Shown here piece by piece: positions 6,467 through 13,228 of a stretch of DNA of 15,071 bases. Position numbers and translations under genes: made by a program. The notes under the pieces are model-generated. The model was given only the letters and a program-made list of their open reading frames with translations. It made no database searches and was not told where the DNA came from. The DNA comes from Ruminococcus sp. UBA4321 (GTDB lineage Bacteria; Bacillota; Clostridia; Oscillospirales; Ruminococcaceae). The stretch's first letter is position 1. Each line of letters begins with the position of its first letter. The stretch is taken from assembly GCA_002393815.1 (NCBI GenBank), contig DGUB01000031.1, forward strand, positions 1 to 15,071, in the 5' to 3' direction.

Positions 6467-8410
6467 ATGAAATCTTATCAGTTCAGAAGATGTGCTGCTG
6501 CTCTGACAGCACTTTCCCTTTGTCTTGCTTCTGCCGTTTCGGCGGTGTTTCCGGCGAAATCAGAAATTCTGCTGACCGCTTCCGCCGCGGATGACATGCA
6601 GATTCTGACAGACAAAATCAACGCGCTCCGCGCAGAAAAGAACCTTTCCCCTGTTGTGCTGAATGCGGATGCCTGTGAAGCTTCCGCTGTCCGTGCCGCG
6701 GAACTCGCGCAGAAAGTCTCTCACGAACGTCCGGACGGCAGAGATTCTTTCACCGTTCTGGAAGAAAAAAATATCTACTATACCAAAGCCGCCGAAAATA
6801 TCGCTGTCACTTCTGAAAAAGACCCGGAAGCCGCTTTTGCTCAGTGGCTGAACAGTGAAAGCAATCTTGAGAACATGCTCGGCGAAGATTTTGAATATCT
6901 CGGTGCTGCCTGTGCCTATGATGCCGAAGATTTACAGACCCCGTATCACTGGCAGATTTTCCTGTTTACCGGACAAGTACCCGGTATCAGTCAGGAAATT
7001 CCGGCGGATTACGCACAGACTGCCATGAACGAAATCAATGCGCTCCGTGCTGAAAACGGTGCAGACCCTGTTTCCCTTCACGATACCGCCGCAACTGCCG
7101 CACAACTCCGCGCTCAGGAACTCGCGCAGTCTTTCACCCATACCCGCCCCGACGGCAGTTTGCCCACCACTGCCCTGACAGAACTCGGCATTACCCTCAG
7201 CTGTGTGGCAGAAAATATTCTTCTGACTGCCCTTCCGGATGCTTCTCTTGCCGTGGAATACTGGAAAAACAGCACAGGACATTTTCAGAATATGATTAAC
7301 CCGGAATTCCAGTCTATGGCAATCGGCTGTTATTATGACGAAAATGCCAATTCCGAAACGCCGTACTGCTGGTGCCTGTTCCTGTTTACCGAAGATGACG
7401 GTTCAGAGACTCCCGAGATTTCCACAGAACAGAAGAAAACTTCCCTTCTGGAACAAATCAACACGCTCCGGAAAGAAAACAATCTGCCGGAATTCCAGAC
7501 TATGCCGGAACTCTCCGGAGTTTCTGACTTACGCGCTGAAGAAACCGTACAGGAATTTTCTCACAGCCGACCGGACGGCAGCAGTTATACCACCGCTCTG
7601 GAAGAAGCCGGCATTCCGTTCGTCAACTCGAATGAACTGCTTGCCGCCGGACGTTCCGAAGCAGAAGAAGTTCTCAAGCAGTGGCTGAATCAGGAAAGCT
7701 CGGAAAAACTGCTTCTGAGCAGTGCTTACTCTCATATCGGAATCGGCTGTTATGCAGATGCGTCCGCGCCGTATCAGTATTACTGGACACTGGTTTTCAT
7801 CAGTTCGCCGGGCAGCAATGTGCAGACTATGCTGGACAGTATCAACAGTCAGCGTGAAGAAAATCAGCTTCCTGCCCTGACCCTGAACGAAGAACTGAAC
7901 GCTGCCGCGGATGTCCGCGTGAAGGAACTGACGGAATCGTTCAGCCATACCAGACCGGACGGCTCGAACTGTCTGACAGCTCTGGATTCGCTTTCTTATC
8001 AGGCAGGGAAAAAAATGGAAATCTTTTCTTCCGGAAATCCTGACCCTGCCGAAGTTCTGGAAGCTTGGCTCGATTCCAAGACGCATAAAGAAGTGATTCT
8101 GAATCCGGATTACACGAATATCGGCATCAGTTTTCTTTCCGACCCGGAATCAGAATATCAATATTACTGGGAAATCTGGTTCACGGACGGAACTGCACAG
8201 TCAAACAGCGGCGAACTTCCGGGCGATGCCGATTTGAGCGGAAAAATTGACATTCTGGATGTCATTACCGTGAACAGGGCGATTCTAGGAAAAGAAACCC
8301 TCGATACACAACAGCTGAAAAATGCTGATGTCAACCATAACAGCAAGCCGGATGCTGCTGATTCTCTCCAGATTATGAAATATATTGTCGGTCTGGTGAC
8401 AGAATTTTAA
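6467..8410 (+). CDS. Secreted protein with four CAP/SCP-like domains and a C-terminal type I dockerin
   Basis: The 647-residue product begins with a signal peptide (MKSYQFRR, then an Ala/Leu core, cleavage probably near residues 25-43). Four CAP-superfamily repeats follow at about 43-168, 180-310, 323-445 and 451-575. Each has an [IL]N-x-x-R-x-E-[NK] start and an [ST]H-x-RPDG motif (His86, His225, His366, His494). Glu of the AEN-I motif is clear only in repeats 1 and 2 (Glu110, Glu249), and the second His only in repeats 2 and 4 (His272, His540). The dockerin (about 585-647) has two calcium-loop segments, at 587-598 (D-x-D-x-S-x-K-x-D-x-x-D) and 621-632 (D-x-N-x-N-x-K-x-D-x-x-D). A dockerin would bind a cohesin on a scaffoldin or the cell surface. 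ATG at 6467 follows AGGAGG by 7-9 bases. The enzymatic or binding role of bacterial CAP domains is unclear. Confidence 0.88.
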   Translation: MKSYQFRRCAAALTALSLCLASAVSAVFPAKSEILLTASAADDMQILTDKINALRAEKNLSPVVLNADACEASAVRAAELAQKVSHERPDGRDSFTVLEEKNIYYTKAAENIAVTSEKDPEAAFAQWLNSESNLENMLGEDFEYLGAACAYDAEDLQTPYHWQIFLFTGQVPGISQEIPADYAQTAMNEINALRAENGADPVSLHDTAATAAQLRAQELAQSFTHTRPDGSLPTTALTELGITLSCVAENILLTALPDASLAVEYWKNSTGHFQNMINPEFQSMAIGCYYDENANSETPYCWCLFLFTEDDGSETPEISTEQKKTSLLEQINTLRKENNLPEFQTMPELSGVSDLRAEETVQEFSHSRPDGSSYTTALEEAGIPFVNSNELLAAGRSEAEEVLKQWLNQESSEKLLLSSAYSHIGIGCYADASAPYQYYWTLVFISSPGSNVQTMLDSINSQREENQLPALTLNEELNAAADVRVKELTESFSHTRPDGSNCLTALDSLSYQAGKKMEIFSSGNPDPAEVLEAWLDSKTHKEVILNPDYTNIGISFLSDPESEYQYYWEIWFTDGTAQSNSGELPGDADLSGKIDILDVITVNRAILGKETLDTQQLKNADVNHNSKPDAADSLQIMKYIVGLVTEF

Positions 8411-8416
8411 ATCAAA

Positions 8417-8450
8417 AGATTCCCCCTGTTTGTCAGGGGGAATCTGTTAT
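8417..8450. terminator. Bidirectional terminator between convergent units
   Basis: AGATTCCCCCTG (8417-8428) pairs perfectly with CAGGGGGAATCT (8434-8445) over 12 bp with the loop TTTGT. The plus-strand tail is GTTATTCT and the minus-strand tail is TTTGATTT, both moderately T-rich. It sits 6 bp after the CAP-dockerin stop and 1 bp beyond the stop of the convergent 57-aa gene, so it can end both transcripts. Confidence 0.8.
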
Positions 8451-8620
8451 TCTATAATCTCGAACATGCCCATCATGCCGTGAAGCTTTGTTCCCACGTC
8501 GCTCCCGAACGGCAACAGCGCAACCGCTACCGGAAACAGTTCCGGATTATCGGCATCCAGCTGTTTCAGCTGTGCATAGTCGCCCTGAATATCTGTGATA
8601 ATATAATCATGCATTTCCAT
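8447..8620 (-). CDS. 57-aa small protein coupled to recN (DUF3006-like pattern, tentative)
   Basis: This small gene lies between the recN stop and the terminator. It begins MEMHDYIITDIQGDYAQL, has a middle VAVALLP segment and ends GMFEIIE. The ATG is five bases after the recN stop, and its ribosome site AAAGGA (8634-8629) is inside the last recN codons, 8 bases upstream, so translation is probably coupled. The pattern of a strand ending in GDYA-x-L followed by ALLP and a later Gly-x-x-Leu recalls the small beta-rich DUF3006-type proteins, but this is from memory of the pattern and unproven. There is no signal peptide, membrane helix or metal motif. As the last gene of the dxs-recN operon it would be co-transcribed with recN. 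The function is unknown. Confidence 0.75.
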   Translation of the reverse strand: MEMHDYIITDIQGDYAQLKQLDADNPELFPVAVALLPFGSDVGTKLHGMMGMFEIIE

Positions 8621-8625
8621 AAAAA

Positions 8626-10290
8626 TTATCCTTTCTGAATGATTTTTTCCAGTTCTTCCCTTGCGTTCTCCAGCATGAGTGCGCTTGGATTTTCTCCGCC
8701 CATGATACGCGCGATTTCCTGAATCCGCCCTTCAAAATCCAGAAGATGCACCTGTGTGACCGTGCGTTCCTGTTCGGTATGTTTTTCAATCAGATACTGT
8801 GTATCTGCCATGACCGCAATCTGTGACAGGTGTGTGACGCATAACACCTGCTTGTCCCGGCTGACTGCCCGGAGTTTGATGCCGATTTTCTGTGCGGCTT
8901 TTCCGCTGACTCCCGTGTCGATTTCGTCAAAAATCAGCGTCGGAACGTTTCCGGCAATCACGGATTTCAGAGCGAGCATGATTCTGGAAAGTTCGCCGCC
9001 GGATGCAATTTTAGAAATCGGCTTCGGTTCTTCGCCCTTGTTTGCCGAAATCAGAAACAGTACGGAATCCCGTCCGTGAACGGTCAGCTTGCCTTTCTCC
9101 TGCTGTACGCTCAGAATCACATCCGGCATGTCCAGAAACTGTAATTCTCCGGCGACGCGCCGGGAAAATTCCACAGCTGTCCGGGCGCGGTATTCGGAGA
9201 GCGCGTTCGCCTTTTCGGTCACGGTTTCCAGCAGTTCTGCTTTCCGGGCTTCGAGCGCGTTGATTTTTTCGGTATCTTCCTGCATGGTTTCGATTTCTTT
9301 TTTTGCCGTTTCGTACATGCGGATTAACTCATCAAAATCACAGAAAAACTGCTTCTTTGCCTGACTGATTGCCTGATACCTCTGCCGGATGCGGAGCAGT
9401 TCATTTTCATCAAGAGCAATGCTTTCGGAAAGTCCCTGCAAATCCTGTGCAATGTCTTTGAGTTCAATCAGACAGGACTGTAACCGCGCCGGAATCTCAC
9501 CGGTTTCCGGATAGACATCTTCAATTTCCTGTAACAGCACCATAGCAGAACGTACCTGTTCCGCTGCCGAACCTTCCTGTTCCGTACCGAGCAGTCCGGC
9601 ACTCCCGGACAGTGCCGAAATAATCCGTTCGGAATTCTCTGCCTGAATCAGAGCCGTTTCGAGTTCATCTTCTTCGCCGGGTTTCAGGTGCAGTGCGCCG
9701 ATTTCCTGAATCTGCTTTTGCAGAACCACGGCTTTCTGACGGCGTTCCTGTTCTTTCTTCTTTCGTTTGCCGAGTTCCTTTGCCACGCTCTGGAGTTCCC
9801 GGAAAGATTTCTGATATTCTTCCAGAAATGACGGATTTCCGCCGAATTCGTCCAGAATCTGCAAATGATTCTCTGGATTGAGCAGAATCTGGTTGTCATG
9901 CTGTCCGTGAATGGAAATCAGCAGAACGCCGATTTCCTTCAGAGCCGAAACAGAAGCCGTTCTGCCGTTGATTCTGCCGATACTGCCGCCGTCCGCACGG
10001 ATTTCTCTTGTCATGGTAATCTGCTGTTCTTCGCAGGAAACGCCGCGTTCGGAAAGTATCTGCATGACTTCTTCCGAAAGATTTGTGAACAGTGCCGTAA
10101 TGACCGCGCGGTCACAGCCGGTGCGCACCCAGTCACGGGAGACTCTCTGCCCCAGAACAGCCTGAATGCCGTGAATCAAGATAGACTTTCCGGCTCCGGT
10201 TTCGCCTGTGAATACATGGAATGCATTCTGAAACCGGATGCAGGCTTTCTCAATCACGGCAAGATTTTCAATATATAGTTCTTCAAGCAT
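8626..10290 (-). CDS. recN: DNA repair protein RecN
   Basis: RecN is an SMC-like cytoplasmic ATPase that gathers at DNA double-strand breaks and promotes recombinational repair. The 554-residue product starts MLEELYIENLAVIEKA, the usual RecN N-terminus. It has Walker A GETGAGKS (29-36), a long Glu/Lys/Gln-rich coiled-coil middle (about 150-370), the ABC signature SGGELSR (near 430) and Walker B LIFDEIDTGVSG (near 450-462), so nothing essential is missing. The ATG at 10290 was chosen over an in-frame GTG at 10302 because AGGTGAGG lies just upstream of the ATG and the product then matches family starts. The gene begins 8 bp after the argR stop. SOS control is common for recN, but no SOS box is expected within the operon and I saw none. 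Confidence 0.97.
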   Translation of the reverse strand: MLEELYIENLAVIEKACIRFQNAFHVFTGETGAGKSILIHGIQAVLGQRVSRDWVRTGCDRAVITALFTNLSEEVMQILSERGVSCEEQQITMTREIRADGGSIGRINGRTASVSALKEIGVLLISIHGQHDNQILLNPENHLQILDEFGGNPSFLEEYQKSFRELQSVAKELGKRKKKEQERRQKAVVLQKQIQEIGALHLKPGEEDELETALIQAENSERIISALSGSAGLLGTEQEGSAAEQVRSAMVLLQEIEDVYPETGEIPARLQSCLIELKDIAQDLQGLSESIALDENELLRIRQRYQAISQAKKQFFCDFDELIRMYETAKKEIETMQEDTEKINALEARKAELLETVTEKANALSEYRARTAVEFSRRVAGELQFLDMPDVILSVQQEKGKLTVHGRDSVLFLISANKGEEPKPISKIASGGELSRIMLALKSVIAGNVPTLIFDEIDTGVSGKAAQKIGIKLRAVSRDKQVLCVTHLSQIAVMADTQYLIEKHTEQERTVTQVHLLDFEGRIQEIARIMGGENPSALMLENAREELEKIIQKG

Positions 10291-10298
10291 AGTTTTCC

Positions 10299-10739
10299 TC
10301 ACCTGTTCTGTAATTTTGCGGTCAGTTCCTCTGCCAGCTTTCTTGCCTGCGGAGAACTTCTGACCAGTACAAAGATAGTATCATCTCCGGCGATGGTTCC
10401 GACGATTTCCGGATGATTCAGGTCGTCCAGAATCGTGCAGACTGCCTGCGCCGTGCCGCTTCGGCACTTGACACACATGATAGTACCGGCATGGTCGATT
10501 TTTATGACATTATTCGCGAGCAGACCAATAGCGGACATAGCGGAATCCCGTTCCTGATAGTAATAAAACCCATTTTCATCTGCCTTTTTAATCAGCTGTA
10601 ACGTCCGGATATCGCGTGAAACAGTTGCCTGTGTCACCGGAAAGCCGGACTGTGCAAGCAGTTTCTGCAAGTCGTCCTGTGTATTGATTTTTCTGGCATG
10701 AATCAGCTTGAGAATCATTTCCTGTCTGGCGTTACTCAT
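10299..10739 (-). CDS. argR: Arginine repressor ArgR
   Basis: ArgR is a hexameric transcription factor that uses L-arginine as co-repressor of arginine biosynthesis and often activates arginine catabolism. The 146-residue product has an N-terminal winged helix-turn-helix (INTQDDLQKLL, then VTQATVSRDIRTLQL, the recognition region). The C-terminal oligomerisation and arginine-binding domain carries the family motif GTIAGDDT. The ATG at 10739 gives a normal ArgR start (MSNARQEMIL). An in-frame TTG at 10763 would overlap nadK and lacks a ribosome site. AAGGA lies 13 bases upstream, rather far, so expression may rely partly on read-through from nadK. argR between nadK and recN is a recurrent Firmicutes arrangement. 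No arginine genes are in the window. Confidence 0.96.
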   Translation of the reverse strand: MSNARQEMILKLIHARKINTQDDLQKLLAQSGFPVTQATVSRDIRTLQLIKKADENGFYYYQERDSAMSAIGLLANNVIKIDHAGTIMCVKCRSGTAQAVCTILDDLNHPEIVGTIAGDDTIFVLVRSSPQARKLAEELTAKLQNR

Positions 10740-10759
10740 AAAACAAACAACATCCTTTA

Positions 10760-11647
10760 TCAATATATTTCTGTTTTATTTTCAGAAAAGCCCTTGATGG
10801 ACTGCATTAGCTTCTGATTGACGGAATCAAAAAAGCCGCTTTCCCTCATGCCGATGATTGTGACAGTATGTCCGGACTTGCGGATTTCGAGGGAATCTTC
10901 CGGCTGAAACAGTACCGGGTGTTCTCCGTCCGCGCTGATATAGATAGGTCTTTCCGGGTCGGCAGTGTGCCGGATGGTGACAGTTCTTTCCGCAGACAGC
11001 AGCAGCGGACGGTTAAACAGCGAATGCGGACAAATCAGGGTCAGTTCAATGCAGGAAAGTTCCGGTTCCATCAGGGGACCCCCTGCCGAAAGCGCGTAGG
11101 CTGTCGAGCCGGTGGGCGTACTGCAGACAATGCCGTCCGCGCGGTACTGTCCAATCAGCGATTCATTCGCCATCACCGAGAACGGAAACACTTTCCCGTA
11201 AAAGCCGGAAACCACAATATCATTCAGGGCAAGAAAGTGAAGATTTCTTTCTTCCTGTTTCAGGACGGCTTCCAGCAGCATGCGTCTGGAACGGAAATAT
11301 TCACCGCAGAATAAGTTTTCGAGTTCATTCAGCTGTGTGGCTTCCAGACCTGTCATAAAGCCCATATGTCCGGTATTGACACCCAGCAGCAGTGCGCGTG
11401 AGCCAATCATCTCTTTGGCACAGCGGAGCAGCGTGCCGTCTCCGCCGATGGCAATGACAGCCTCCGCTTCCTGCGCCAGAACTGAAAAATCTCCGTATTC
11501 TACATACTCCAGACTGGAAAAATATTTCTGATGGGAACGGTCTGTCCGGATTTTTCCGCCGAGTCTGTGCAGTCTGACGCAGGCTTCTATTGCACAGGTC
11601 AGGGCATTCGGTTTCTGAAAATTCGGATAGATGACAAAATTATGCAT
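10760..11647 (-). CDS. nadK: NAD kinase
   Basis: NadK phosphorylates NAD to NADP in the cytoplasm, using ATP or polyphosphate. The 295-residue product has the hallmark IGGDGTLLR, then GVNTGHMGFMT, the LNDIVVS segment, and the NAD-binding block DGIVCSTPTGSTAYALSAGG, all in family order and at normal length. The C-terminal third, with ICPHSLFNRPLLLS, is also typical. The ATG at 11647 was chosen because GTGAGG precedes it and MHNFVIYPNFQKP is a typical start. Longer in-frame starts up to 11731 would run far into the preceding gene. The gap to the phosphoesterase stop is 13 bp. Confidence 0.97.
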   Translation of the reverse strand: MHNFVIYPNFQKPNALTCAIEACVRLHRLGGKIRTDRSHQKYFSSLEYVEYGDFSVLAQEAEAVIAIGGDGTLLRCAKEMIGSRALLLGVNTGHMGFMTGLEATQLNELENLFCGEYFRSRRMLLEAVLKQEERNLHFLALNDIVVSGFYGKVFPFSVMANESLIGQYRADGIVCSTPTGSTAYALSAGGPLMEPELSCIELTLICPHSLFNRPLLLSAERTVTIRHTADPERPIYISADGEHPVLFQPEDSLEIRKSGHTVTIIGMRESGFFDSVNQKLMQSIKGFSENKTEIY

Positions 11648-11660
11648 AATATTCCTCACT

Positions 11661-12494
11661 TTACTGCAAATCGATGACAACGAGTTCCGGGCGGTTATAG
11701 AAACGCGGAATTTTCGTAGATTCTCTGGCAAGTCCGCGGCTGACTATCATTGTGACGCTGTTTTCCTGATATTCTCCCCCGGCGAATTTCGGGAAAAATC
11801 CCTGATTCGGCGCATAAAGCCCGTTGAGAATGCCGGGAATCCGACATTGACCGCCGTGAGCATGTCCGCACAGGACTAAATCAAAATTCAGATTTTGATA
11901 CTCCGGAAAGAGTTCCGGACGATGGGACAGCAGAATGCTGTATGTTCCGCCGGGAACAGAATCGCTTAACAGCTTCATCTGCTGTCCGGTGCTGTTCCTG
12001 TTTTCGGAATAAGCGAGGCTGTCCGGGTCGTCGATACCGCCGAGATACAGCTTCTGTCCGCCGATTTCGAGTGTTTCTGCCGTGCCGGAAAGTATGTGTA
12101 TCTGATGTGCTTTCAGGAACTCCATATTCCGGAGAAATTTTTCTTTCGGAGACCAGCCCTCATGATTTCCGGTGACATAATAGCAGGGATATGTTTCTGA
12201 AATGCCGGCAAGGGTGATTTCGGTATTTTCGTCAGAGCGTTCGTCATCGAAAATATCTCCGGCGAGGGCGATGATATCCGGATTCTGCTCGTCTATGGCG
12301 GAAAGCAGAGTTTCCTGATTCTTTCCGTATTTGCAGGAATGCAAATCCGTAATCAGCACGATTCTGACCGGACTGGTAATTTCTTCGGCATCCAGTTCAT
12401 AATGCCGGACAAGCATTCTCTGGTCAAGTCCCGGCAGAATCAGAATCAGCAGAATGACGAAAAGTATCAGTTTGATTTTTTTCTTCTTGTTCAT
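11661..12494 (-). CDS. Membrane-anchored YkuE-like metallophosphoesterase
   Basis: This is a 277-residue calcineurin-like phosphoesterase with one N-terminal hydrophobic anchor (residues 7-23, after KKKK), probably placing the catalytic domain outside the membrane. The two-metal active-site motifs are present in order: D50-L-H52, GD80 in AGDIFDD, GNHE (109-112), the His of LSHRPE (about 190) and CGHAHGGQ (about 210-218). The substrate cannot be read from sequence. Relatives act on lipid-linked or other phosphodiesters of the cell envelope. Its start overlaps the tlyA stop by four bases (ATGA), so the two are translationally coupled, and AAGGAAA precedes the ATG. Its position between tlyA and nadK is an insertion relative to the cluster as usually described in Clostridia. 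Confidence 0.92.
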   Translation of the reverse strand: MNKKKKIKLILFVILLILILPGLDQRMLVRHYELDAEEITSPVRIVLITDLHSCKYGKNQETLLSAIDEQNPDIIALAGDIFDDERSDENTEITLAGISETYPCYYVTGNHEGWSPKEKFLRNMEFLKAHQIHILSGTAETLEIGGQKLYLGGIDDPDSLAYSENRNSTGQQMKLLSDSVPGGTYSILLSHRPELFPEYQNLNFDLVLCGHAHGGQCRIPGILNGLYAPNQGFFPKFAGGEYQENSVTMIVSRGLARESTKIPRFYNRPELVVIDLQ

Positions 12495-13228
12495 GGCGTT
12501 TCCTTCCGGAGATATAATAAATACTCAAGATTGCCGCTTCCGCCCTGCACCGGAGATTCACAGGAATCCATCACCCGGAATCCGGTCTGTCCGGCGAATG
12601 CCGAGATTTCGGAAAGTACCTGTTTCCGGATTTTCTCAGACCGGACAACGCCCTGTTTGTTCAGGGCTTTTTTTCCGGCTTCAAACTGCGGCTTCACCAG
12701 AGCGATACATTCGGCAGAATCCGCCAGAATCGCGAACGCTGACGGCAGTATCAGTTTCAGCGAGATAAAAGAAACGTCAATACTGCAAAATTCCGGACGA
12801 AGGTCAAAATCATCCGGAGTCAGATTCCGGATGTCTGTATGTTCCAGATTTCTCACACGGGGATGAAGTTTCAGGCTTTCCGCCAGCTGGTCATGACCGA
12901 CATCGACAGCATAGACCAGTTCCGCGCCGTGCCGGAGCATACAGTCGGTGAATCCGCCTGTAGACGCACCAATATCCAGACAGACTTTCCCTTCCGGATT
13001 CGCCGGAAATGCTGTCAGTGCGCCTTCCAGTTTCAGTCCGCCCCTGCCGACAAACGGCAAATCTTCGACTTCCAGAACATCACTGTCAGAAACCATCACA
13101 GAAGGCTTCCGGCACGGCTGCCCGTTCAGCAGAACCTTTCCTTCTGTTATCAGCAGTTTCGCCCGTGAACGGCTCTGACAGAGTTTCCGTTCCGTCAGCG
13201 CGATGTCAATCCTTGTTTCCATAAGCAT
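12491..13228 (-). CDS. tlyA: TlyA family rRNA 2'-O-methyltransferase (S4 + FtsJ-like domains)
   Basis: TlyA family proteins methylate ribosomal RNA from S-adenosylmethionine; the mycobacterial member modifies cytidines in 16S and 23S rRNA. The product is 245 residues. An S4 RNA-binding domain (about 4-65; RIDIALTERKLCQSRSRAK, then GKVLLNG) is followed by an FtsJ/RrmJ-type methyltransferase with SAM motif LDIGASTGGFTD (84-95). The catalytic tetrad candidates are K66 (GGLKLEGAL), the Asp of DVSFIS, the Lys of VKPQFEAG and the Glu of NLEYLLYL. The gene overlaps the end of dxs. Neither ATG (13228 or, two codons later, 13222) has a clear ribosome site, so translation is probably coupled to dxs and the exact start is uncertain. 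Some TlyA proteins are also reported to be haemolysins. Confidence 0.94.
   Translation of the reverse strand: MLMETRIDIALTERKLCQSRSRAKLLITEGKVLLNGQPCRKPSVMVSDSDVLEVEDLPFVGRGGLKLEGALTAFPANPEGKVCLDIGASTGGFTDCMLRHGAELVYAVDVGHDQLAESLKLHPRVRNLEHTDIRNLTPDDFDLRPEFCSIDVSFISLKLILPSAFAILADSAECIALVKPQFEAGKKALNKQGVVRSEKIRKQVLSEISAFAGQTGFRVMDSCESPVQGGSGNLEYLLYLRKETP

Noticed and set aside
7529..8086. A 185-codon minus-strand frame inside the CAP-dockerin gene
   Set aside because: The sense frame has four repeated CAP domains across this stretch. The antisense frame has no start signals or motifs.
10868..11314. A 148-codon plus-strand frame over nadK
   Set aside because: It is antisense to the conserved nadK motifs and has no start signals.
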